DNA of 64,000 nucleotides from Agromyces albus (GTDB lineage Bacteria > Actinomycetota > Actinomycetes > Actinomycetales > Microbacteriaceae), in the NCBI RefSeq assembly GCF_030815405.1, contig NZ_JAUSWX010000001.1:1302001-1366000 (forward strand), in the 5' to 3' direction. The notes under the pieces were generated by a model. It had not been told where the DNA came from, ran no database searches, and saw only the letters and a program-made list of their open reading frames with translations. Positions 52,609 to 64,000 of this stretch are shown piece by piece; the stretch's first letter is position 1; each line of letters starts with the position of its first letter. Both the position numbers and the translations under genes were made by a program.

Positions 52609-53910
52609 GTGCCAGACCCCGTGATCCTCGCTTCCCAAGAGAACGACGCCTCGTTCGACGATGTCTGGGAGGAGCTCGTGTGGCGCGGCCATGTGCACGT
52701 GTCGACCGACCGGGCCGCCCTGAAGGAGCTGCTCGCGGGGGAGCCCGTCACGTACTACTGCGGCTTCGACCCGACCGCGCCGAGCCTGCATCTCGGCAAT
52801 CTCGTGCAGCTCATCGTCATGCGCCGGCTCCAGCTCGCCGGCCATCGGCCGCTCGGCCTCGTCGGGGGATCGACCGGACTGATCGGCGATCCACGGCCGA
52901 CAGCCGAGCGCACGCTCAACACGCGTGAGACCGTCGCCGAATGGGTCGGCTACCTGCAGGGCCAGGTGAGCCGGTTCCTCTCGGGCGAAGGCGAGAACGC
53001 GGTGCGGCTCGTCAACAACCTCGACTGGACCGCGGGCCTTTCCGCGATCGACTTCCTGCGCGAGATCGGCAAGCACTTCCGCGTCGGCACGATGCTGAAG
53101 AAGGACGCGGTCGCTTCCCGGCTGAACTCCGAGGCGGGCATCAGCTACACCGAGTTCAGCTACCAGATCCTCCAGGGCTTCGACTACCTCGAGCTCTACC
53201 GCCACTACGGGTGCGTGCTGCAGACGGGGGGCAGCGACCAATGGGGCAACCTCACGAGCGGCACCGACCTCATCCACAAGGTCGAGGGGGCGAGCGTGCA
53301 CGCCATCGGCACCCCGCTCGTCGTGAACGCCGACGGAACGAAGTTCGGCAAGAGCGAGGGGAATGCAATCTGGCTCGACGCCGCGATGTGCAGTCCCTAC
53401 GCCTTCTACCAGTTCTGGCTCAACACCGATGATGCCGACGTCATCGACCGGCTGAAGGTCTTCACCTTCCTCAGCCGAGCCGAGATCGAACGGCTCGCCG
53501 GAATCGTCGAGCGTGAGGCGTTCAAGCGCGAGGCGCAGCGGGTGCTCGCCTCCGAGGTCACGACCCTCGTGCATGGGGCGGATGCCACGGCCGCCGTCAT
53601 CGCCGCATCTCAAGCGCTGTTCGGGCAGGGTGATCTGGCGGCACTCGATCCAAGCACCCTCGAAGCCGCACTTCGCGAGTTGCCGAACACCACGACAGCA
53701 CCCGATGCGCCGATCGTCCAGCTCCTCGTCGACACCGGCCTCGTCTCGAGCCAGAGCGAGGGCCGGCGGGCGATCGCCCAAGGGGGCGTCTCGCTCGACA
53801 ATGTGCGCGTCGAAGACGAGACGGCCACGCTCGAGGGGCGCGTTTCGCGGGGTGGTATGGCGGTGCTTCGCAGGGGCAAGAAGACGCTCGCGGGCGTCTT
53901 CGTGGAGTAG
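52609..53910 (+). CDS. tyrS: Tyrosyl-tRNA synthetase
   Basis: Class I aminoacyl-tRNA synthetase, 433 residues, GTG start six bases after TAATCT. The HIGH-type motif appears as PSLHLGNL, tyrosine-binding residues in SYQILQGFDYLELYRHYG and the GGSDQWGN loop, and the KMSKS-type loop as KFGKSEG. A C-terminal S4 RNA-binding domain ends the protein (about 365-433). It precedes the rrn operon. Confidence 0.98.
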   Translation: MPDPVILASQENDASFDDVWEELVWRGHVHVSTDRAALKELLAGEPVTYYCGFDPTAPSLHLGNLVQLIVMRRLQLAGHRPLGLVGGSTGLIGDPRPTAERTLNTRETVAEWVGYLQGQVSRFLSGEGENAVRLVNNLDWTAGLSAIDFLREIGKHFRVGTMLKKDAVASRLNSEAGISYTEFSYQILQGFDYLELYRHYGCVLQTGGSDQWGNLTSGTDLIHKVEGASVHAIGTPLVVNADGTKFGKSEGNAIWLDAAMCSPYAFYQFWLNTDDADVIDRLKVFTFLSRAEIERLAGIVEREAFKREAQRVLASEVTTLVHGADATAAVIAASQALFGQGDLAALDPSTLEAALRELPNTTTAPDAPIVQLLVDTGLVSSQSEGRRAIAQGGVSLDNVRVEDETATLEGRVSRGGMAVLRRGKKTLAGVFVE

Positions 53911-53967
53911 GCACGACCAGCCCGAATCGGCGGTCGAAGCGCGACACGCCCGGGATGTGGGGCTGAG

Positions 53968-53996
53968 TTGCAGGCGCCCCCGATTCCACGTAATGT
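53968..53996 (+). promoter_or_regulatory. rrn operon promoter
   Basis: TTGCAG (53968-53973), 17 bases, TAATGT (53991-53996). Transcription would start near 54003, giving a leader of about 340 nt before the 16S gene. TTGAGAACT at 54209-54217 resembles an antitermination boxA and recurs in the 16S-23S spacer. Confidence 0.65.
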
Positions 53997-54342
53997 AATC
54001 ACTCGTTGCCCCAAAGGAACGAAGAGCGACAGGGTCCATGAAGACCTTGGCTTATCGGCCTCAAGCGGGAACGATTCCAGGCCTCGAAGAGAGTAATCTC
54101 CGGGAGCTTGATGCATTCGGATGCGTCCTTCGGGATGGCCGGATGAGAAGAACGAAACTGCCTCGGAAGAGGCGCCGAGATCGGCGCTGAACCGGGTGCG
54201 TCCGTTTCTTGAGAACTCAACAGCGTGCACTATGTTCAATGCCAAATAACCTCGGGCATTCTCTTTTTGGGAGTGTTTGGGATTTCTTTGAGATTGATGG
54301 ATTGTCAGTGATTGACAGTTCTTTGGTCAGGTCAAACAGTTT

Positions 54343-59436
<5,094 letters not shown>

Positions 59437-59664
59437 ATCACTACACTCACAACGTTTGAACACATTTCATGTAAAGGCCGTGTGAGTGGCCCTCTAGATT
59501 GCTCGCGTCCACTCTGTGGTTCCCTTCAGACGGAAACAGACCACAACATAATTCAACACAGCACCACCCTGCCCACACCAGGCAACGACCCCGGTCGTTC
59601 CCGGTGTCGGGCGGGTCACCGAGACCACACACCCCACCACCACGTGGCAGCGGGTGTGGCTAGA
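59437..59664 (+). other. 23S-5S spacer
   Basis: About 228 bases with no gene; it holds AT-rich stretches and a GGTGTCGGGCGGGTCACCG stem that may be part of the processing stalk. Confidence 0.7.
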
Positions 59665-59782
59665 GTTTCGGCGGCCATAGCGCGAGGGAAACGCCCGGAC
59701 ACATTCCGAACCCGGAAGCTAAGACTCGCAGCGCCGATGGTACTGCAGGGGCGACCCTGTGGGAGAGTAGGACACCGCCGGA
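59665..59782 (+). rRNA. rrf: 5S ribosomal RNA
   Basis: About 118 bases. Contains the conserved CGCCCGGACACATTCCGAAC and GAAGCTAAGACTCGCAGCGC blocks and the closing stem GTTTCGGCGGC / GCCGCCGGAC-type helix. Ends approximate. Confidence 0.95.
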
Positions 59783-59795
59783 CAATCATTAAGTG

Positions 59796-59825
59796 GAATG
59801 GCCACCCGAAGACGGGTGGCCATTC
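59796..59825 (+). terminator. rrn operon terminator
   Basis: Perfect 13-bp stem (gaatggccacccg with its complement) with the tetraloop aaga, 14 bases after the 5S gene. Confidence 0.88.
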
Positions 59826-59900
59826 TGCGTTAAGGCCGGTATCCGATGTCGGCCGAGTACGGTTGAGTTCGACGAGAACTCCACATACGACAGGACAATC

Positions 59901-61853
59901 GTGAGCGATTCCAGGCATGACTCGGGGGACCAGGAGCGTCCGAAGCGATCCGAGCGACCGCACGGCGCCGGCGGTGGTGCAGCAGGGCGAACCGGCGGCC
60001 CAGCGAAGCGCCCCTCCACTGATCGCGGCGACAAGCGCCCGTACGGTGACCGCGAAGCGAAGCGTCCGTCCATGGATCGCGGCGAGAAGCGTCCGCCGTA
60101 TGGTGACCGTGACGCCAAGCGTCCGTCCACGGATCGTGACGCGAAGCGCCCGCCGCATGGTGACCGTGACGCCAAGCGTCCATATGACCGTGACGCCAAG
60201 CGTCCATATGACCGTGACGCGAAGCGTCCATTCGGCGACCGTGATGCGAAGCGTCCCGCGACGGACCGCGGTGAGAAGCGTCCGCCGTACGGTGACCGTG
60301 ACGCCAAGCGTCCGTATGACCGTGACGCGAAGCGCCCATTCGGTGACCGCGATGCGAAGCGTCCGTCCACGGACCGTGGCGAGAAGCGCCCCTACGGTGA
60401 CCGAGACGCGAAGCGTCCGTCGACGTATGGTGACCGGGACGCGAAGCGTCCGGCATATGGTGACCGTGATGCGAAGCGTCCTTTCGACCGTGACGCCAAG
60501 CGCCCGTCGACCGATCGCGGCGAGAAGCGCCCGTACGGTGATCGCGATACCAAGCGTCCCTACGACCGTGATGCGAAGCGTCCCGCGACGGACCGCGGCG
60601 AGAAGCGTCCTGCGTATGGTGACCGTGATGCGAAGCGTCCGTCGTATGGTGACCGTGATGCCAAGCGTCCCTACGGTGACCGTGATGCGAAGCGTCCCTA
60701 CGGTGGTGCGGGTCGGACCGATGACCGTCGTGGCGGTGCAGGCGGACGCCCCGATGCTCGGGGCGGACCTCGCGACGAGCCGCGCGAGACGTTCGGAGCC
60801 AGCGACCTCGCGATCCGTCCGCGTCACGACGCACCCGACATCCCCGAGCGCATCGAAGCGCGCGATCTCGACAAGAGCGCGCGCGGCGAGCTGCGCACGC
60901 TGAGCAAGGAGAACGCGGATTGGGTGGCACGCCATCTCGTCGCCGCATCCGAACTCCTCGAAGACGACCCCGAGCTCGCCCACGAGCACGCGCTCTCAGC
61001 CGGCCGTCGTGCCGGTCGTATCGCTGTCGTGCGCGAGACGCTCGCGATCACGGCGTACGCGACGGGCGACTTCGCACTCGCGCTGCGTGAACTGCGCACG
61101 TACCGCCGGATCTCCGGCAACAACGACCAGTTGCCGCTCATGGTCGACAGTGAGCGCGGCGTCGGTCGCCCCGACCGCGCGCTCGAGGTCGGACGTGCCG
61201 TCGATCGTGCCGAGCTCGCGCCTGCGGTGCAGGTGGGCCTCGCCATCGCGATGTCGGGCGCGCGTCTTGACCTCGGCCAGCCTGAGCTCGCGCTGGCCGA
61301 ACTCGAGATCCCGCAACTCGATCCCGATCGAGCCTTCTCATACAGCCCCGCGCTGTTCTCCGCGTACGCAGAGGTGCTCGAAGAACTCGGCCGGAAAGCG
61401 GATGCCGCGACCTGGCGCGCCCGCGCCGAACGCGCAGAGGCGGCGCTCGGCGGGCCCGCAGAATCCGAGGTCTTCGAGATCTTCGAGGTCGAACTCGAGG
61501 ACGAGGAGGAGGTTCCGACGGCGACAGCTCTGGCGGATTCACGCGACGAGTCGGTCGAATCCGACGAGCCCGTTGGAGCCGACCCGACCGACGAGCCTGT
61601 TGGAGCCGACGAGCCCGAGGCCAGCATCGAGGCGGGCGTGCCCGCCGACGCCGACGCCGACGGCGAGACGGAGGCCGGCGAGTCGGCGACACCCGACGAG
61701 GCGCTCGACGACGACGGCGACGACTTCGATCCCGGTGCCGTGCTCGAGGACGATGTCGCCGCGGTGCTGGCGGAGGGTGCCGAACTCGACGCCGCCGGAG
61801 GCGCCGACGACACGGAGGGCGCGCCCGATGGGCCTGTTCGGAACGAGGACTGA
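59901..61853 (+). CDS. KRP tandem-repeat protein with TPR-like region and acidic tail
   Basis: 650 residues; start GTG 59901 (preceded by CAGGA), since earlier in-frame codons run through the rrn terminator. Residues 35-270 consist of about 25 repeats of 8-11 residues with core (Y/F)GDRDAKRP or STDRGEKRP; 26 KRP triplets are present. A globular helical region follows (about 300-520, ELRTLSKENADWVARHLVAA; HALSAGRRAGRIAVVRETLAI), which resembles degenerate TPR repeats. The tail (about 545-650) is strongly acidic. Similar proteins with basic N-termini precede HAD-IIA and tlyA genes in relatives. RNA or ribosome contact is a guess from charge and location; function unknown. Confidence 0.8.
   Translation: MSDSRHDSGDQERPKRSERPHGAGGGAAGRTGGPAKRPSTDRGDKRPYGDREAKRPSMDRGEKRPPYGDRDAKRPSTDRDAKRPPHGDRDAKRPYDRDAKRPYDRDAKRPFGDRDAKRPATDRGEKRPPYGDRDAKRPYDRDAKRPFGDRDAKRPSTDRGEKRPYGDRDAKRPSTYGDRDAKRPAYGDRDAKRPFDRDAKRPSTDRGEKRPYGDRDTKRPYDRDAKRPATDRGEKRPAYGDRDAKRPSYGDRDAKRPYGDRDAKRPYGGAGRTDDRRGGAGGRPDARGGPRDEPRETFGASDLAIRPRHDAPDIPERIEARDLDKSARGELRTLSKENADWVARHLVAASELLEDDPELAHEHALSAGRRAGRIAVVRETLAITAYATGDFALALRELRTYRRISGNNDQLPLMVDSERGVGRPDRALEVGRAVDRAELAPAVQVGLAIAMSGARLDLGQPELALAELEIPQLDPDRAFSYSPALFSAYAEVLEELGRKADAATWRARAERAEAALGGPAESEVFEIFEVELEDEEEVPTATALADSRDESVESDEPVGADPTDEPVGADEPEASIEAGVPADADADGETEAGESATPDEALDDDGDDFDPGAVLEDDVAAVLAEGAELDAAGGADDTEGAPDGPVRNED
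60003..60708 (+). repeat. In-frame minisatellite coding for (Y/F)GDRDAKRP
   Basis: About 25 imperfect units of 24-33 bases around GGTGACCGTGACGCGAAGCG. Unit types (ST-DRGE, YGDRDA, YDRDA, FGDRDA) are interspersed, and identical blocks of units recur (for example YDRDA-FGDRDA-(S/A)TDRGE), a sign of duplication and slippage. Confidence 0.92.
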
Positions 61854-62859
61854 CTCGGCGACCCCGCTCGACGGGGTCGATGCCGTGTTCGCCGACCTCG
61901 ACGGCGTCGTCTATGCAGGGGCACACGCGATTCCCTACGCGGTCGACAGCCTCAATCTCACCAAGAGCGAGCGGGCCGTCGGGTACATCACCAACAACGC
62001 CTCGCGAAGCGATGCATCCGTCGCCCTTCATCTCGCGGAGCTGGGACTCGACGTCGTGCCGACCGACGTCGTCACGTCGCCGCAAGCGGCCATGACCCTG
62101 CTCGACGAGCACGTCTCGCCGGGAGCGCTCGTGCTCGTGGTGGGCGGCGAGGGCATCGTCACCGAGCTCGGCAAGCGCGGCTATCGCGTGACGCGATCCG
62201 CTGATGACGGGCCCGACGCCGTCGTGCAGGGCTTCGCTCCCGAGGTCGGCTGGCGCGAGCTCGCCGAGGCGGCGTTCGCCCTGAACGCGCACGGCGGACC
62301 TGATGCCGCGGGTGGCATCCCGTGGATCGCGACGAACATGGACTGGACCATTCCCGTGGCGCGTGGCATCGCCCCGGGGAACGGCACCCTGGTCTCGGCG
62401 GTGCACACCGCCGTCGGGCGGTTCCCGCTCGTCGCAGGCAAGCCCGAGACGCCGATCTTCGACGAGGCACGCCGCCGCTTCGCGAGCGAACGACCGCTCG
62501 TGGTCGGCGATCGCCTCGACACCGACATCCTGGGCGCCAACCGCGCGGGCATGACGAGCGCGGTCGTGCTCACCGGCATCGACCGCGCGAAACAACTGCT
62601 CGCCGCGGATGCCTCGAGCCGCCCAGACTTCATCCTCGCCGACCTGCGCGGGCTGCACGAGCCCTACCCGGCGTCCGAGCAGGTGCGCGACGGCGCGATC
62701 CGCGTCGGCGGTGCGCGCGTGCGCCTCGACGGCAGGCGCGTCGTCATCGCGGACGAGGGGGACGGTGGCCTCGATCTCCTCCGCGCCGCCTGCGCTGCCA
62801 TCTGGCAATCGGGCATCGCCATCCACGCCCTCGACGTGCCGCCGCGGTTGTACGCCTGA
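61828..62859 (+). CDS. HAD-superfamily phosphatase, subfamily IIA (NagD-like)
   Basis: Phosphatase of small metabolites such as sugar or glycerol phosphates, 343 residues from ATG 61828, which lies inside the end of the repeat-protein gene (26-base overlap). Motif I is FADLDGVVYAG with the nucleophile and acid/base aspartates; motif II TNNASRSD; motif III lysine in VAGKPETPIFDEA; motif IV VVGDRLDTDILGANRAGM. The C2-type cap lies in between. About 80 extra residues follow the core. Confidence 0.93.
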   Translation: MGLFGTRTDSATPLDGVDAVFADLDGVVYAGAHAIPYAVDSLNLTKSERAVGYITNNASRSDASVALHLAELGLDVVPTDVVTSPQAAMTLLDEHVSPGALVLVVGGEGIVTELGKRGYRVTRSADDGPDAVVQGFAPEVGWRELAEAAFALNAHGGPDAAGGIPWIATNMDWTIPVARGIAPGNGTLVSAVHTAVGRFPLVAGKPETPIFDEARRRFASERPLVVGDRLDTDILGANRAGMTSAVVLTGIDRAKQLLAADASSRPDFILADLRGLHEPYPASEQVRDGAIRVGGARVRLDGRRVVIADEGDGGLDLLRAACAAIWQSGIAIHALDVPPRLYA

Positions 62860-62928
62860 GCAGCGACCGGCGCGCGAGGTTTCCGCAGCGCATCGTCGCG
62901 ACAAGGGCGACGTGTCGCCGACGCACGG

Positions 62929-62934
62929 TAGCGT
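62929..62934 (+). promoter_or_regulatory. -10 box giving a leaderless transcript for the small gene and tlyA
   Basis: TAGCGT, seven bases before GTG 62942; no ribosome site. Confidence 0.5.
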
Positions 62935-62941
62935 TGAACAG

Positions 62942-63188
62942 GTGAGCACTGACGAGCCGACCCGCGACGACGAGCATGGCGAGCTCGAAACGGTCGATTT
63001 CCGCTTCATCGTCGACGCAGGCGCAGGCAGCGGCATTCGACGAGACGACTGCAGCTCTCCGCGACATCGAGGAACTCCCGCTCGCCGAGCGCGCGCCCGG
63101 ATACCAGGCGCTCGCCGACCGGCTTCGCATCGAGCTCGAGCAGTCCGACCCGTCGCGACCGTCCGACCCGTCGCGTCACACCGGCTGA
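62942..63188 (+). pseudogene. Small acidic protein gene with an apparent 1-base frameshift
   Basis: From GTG 62942, placed at a leaderless start, the frame reads MSTDEPTRDDEHGELETVDF and then RFIVDAGAG before degenerating into basic shadow sequence. The next frame, open from 62976, gives a sensible helical protein: AFDETTAALRDIEELPLAERAPGYQALADRLRIELEQ up to the stop at 63188. Removing one base near 63018-63036 joins them into about 81 residues. Small proteins with the PLAERAPGYQ-like helix precede tlyA in related genomes, as far as I recall. Sequencing error is likely; function unknown. Confidence 0.6.
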
Positions 63189-63191
63189 GAC

Positions 63192-64000
63192 ATGGTCGAT
63201 CAGCGACTCGACGCCGCCCTCGCCGCTCGCGGACTCGCACGCTCCCGCACCCACGCTGCTTCGCTCATCGACGCCGGGCTCGTGACGGTCGACGGCCGGC
63301 CCGCCGTGAAGGCGGCGCTGAGGGTGAGCGACGATGCGAGACTCGAGGTCGCGACATCCGATCACTATGTCAGCCGGGCCGCGCACAAGCTCATCGCTGC
63401 GCTCGACGGATTCGACGTGTCGCCCGCCGGCCGCGTGGTGCTCGACGCGGGCGCCTCGACCGGCGGATTCAGCCAGGTGCTGCTCGAGCGCGGTGCGCGC
63501 ACCGTGCTCGCGGTCGACGTCGGTCATGGCCAGCTTGCTCCTGAGCTGCACGATGCGCCGGGCCTCGTGCTCGTCGAAGGCTGCAACGTGCGCAATCTCG
63601 ATGCCGCTTCGCTCGCCGAGCTCACCGGGGTCGCAGAGCAGCCCACGCTCGTGACGGCCGACCTGTCGTTCATCTCACTGACGACGGTGTTGCCCGCGTT
63701 GCGGGCGACCGCGGCTCCGGCATCCGATTTCGTGCTGCTCGTGAAACCCCAGTTCGAAGTGGGTCGCGGGGGAGTCCGGGAAGGCGTGGTGCGCGACGCG
63801 GCGCTGCGTTCCGAGGCGATCGCGAACGTGCTGTGGGCGGCGTTCGACCTGGGCCTCGGCACGGTCGGAATCTTGTCCTCCCCAATCGCGGGCGCCCACG
63901 GCAATCGTGAGTACCTCGTGCATCTCAGCGCCGACGAGGGTGTGAATCCGACAGAATGGATGCGTCGGGTGGAGCAGCTGGCAGGAGGAATGAACGCGTG
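63192..64000 (+). CDS. tlyA: TlyA-type 16S/23S rRNA 2'-O-methyltransferase (stop codon cut by window edge)
   Basis: Methylates cytidines in 16S and 23S rRNA; loss gives capreomycin resistance in mycobacteria. From ATG 63192 the frame stays open for 269 codons to the last two bases (TG), so the stop is almost surely TGA just beyond the window; the GTG at 63998-64000 then begins the next gene, usually NAD kinase. N-terminal S4 domain (RLDAALAARGLARSRTHAAS), then a Rossmann methyltransferase with DAGASTGGFSQVLLERGA, VDVGHGQL and LVKPQFEVGR. The usual KDKE residues appear in place. Confidence 0.95.
   Translation, partial: MVDQRLDAALAARGLARSRTHAASLIDAGLVTVDGRPAVKAALRVSDDARLEVATSDHYVSRAAHKLIAALDGFDVSPAGRVVLDAGASTGGFSQVLLERGARTVLAVDVGHGQLAPELHDAPGLVLVEGCNVRNLDAASLAELTGVAEQPTLVTADLSFISLTTVLPALRATAAPASDFVLLVKPQFEVGRGGVREGVVRDAALRSEAIANVLWAAFDLGLGTVGILSSPIAGAHGNREYLVHLSADEGVNPTEWMRRVEQLAGGMNA

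Noticed and set aside
60003-60708. CRISPR array
   Set aside because: Units are contiguous, coding and of irregular 24-33 bases without unique spacers; no cas genes are present.
59616-60989. 457-codon minus-strand frame of repeated TLRITVT units, and a plus-strand frame of repeated RSV units over the KRP array
   Set aside because: A short-period repeat keeps several frames open at once. Only the frame with the KRP units continues into a globular domain and has a start after the rrn terminator.

Overview
The window is chromosomal DNA from a high-GC actinobacterium. The 16S rRNA, the gene order (clgR-DUF3046-recA-recX-miaB-miaA-dapF; tyrS-rrn-TPR protein-HAD-tlyA) and the many TANNNT -10 boxes placed 6-8 nt before start codons point to Microbacteriaceae, and an Agromyces-like genus is my best guess. 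Nothing looks like a prophage, insertion sequence, plasmid or CRISPR locus. This is mostly core genome with a few accessory pockets.

Layout. 1-5511: a CitB/CitA-type two-component system (minus strand, regulator cut by the left edge), divergent from a tripartite tricarboxylate transporter tctCBA. A pair of direct repeats in the shared intergenic region is the likely operator. 5512-14045: clgR with a SigR/SigH-type promoter, DUF3046, recA with an SOS box, recX, miaB (apparent single-base frameshift), miaA, dapF, a convergent small-domain methyltransferase, and hflX. 14249-17583: the methionine pair metF-metE. 17746-19875: an alpha/beta hydrolase, lexA and a divergent LysM membrane protein sharing SOS boxes. 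19937-23992: the histidine block hisC-hisB-hisH-hisA(priA), then an SseB-like gene. 24128-30905: a PLP decarboxylase, the giant helicase lhr and nei2. 30966-32859: a DUF1844 gene divergent from infC-rpmI-rplT; infC appears to start at AUC behind a folded leader. 32934-40747: an rRNA methyltransferase, the glutamate-type ABC transporter gluABCD, and pheST. 40785-48769: an epimerase-like gene (minus) and the arginine operon argCJBDFH, preceded by an Arg-rich, apparently leaderless 35-codon ORF that could be an attenuator peptide. 48766-53910: 3-methyladenine glycosylase, a PLD-like protein, a SatD/SatE-like pair (minus), tyrS. 53968-59825: one rrn operon (16S-23S-5S) without spacer tRNAs. 59901-64000: a 650-residue protein with about 25 KRP tandem repeats and a TPR-like region, a HAD-IIA phosphatase, a small frameshifted gene, and tlyA ending exactly at the window edge.

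How it works together. Three regulatory circuits are readable: an SOS module (recA, lexA and a LysM division-inhibitor candidate); a two-component-controlled tricarboxylate uptake locus; and translation-linked control of infC and possibly of the arg operon. The least understood parts are the SatD/SatE-like pair, the PLD-like protein with one altered HKD motif, and the KRP-repeat protein. Two apparent single-base insertions (miaB and the small gene before tlyA) may be sequencing errors and should be checked before these genes are called pseudogenes.
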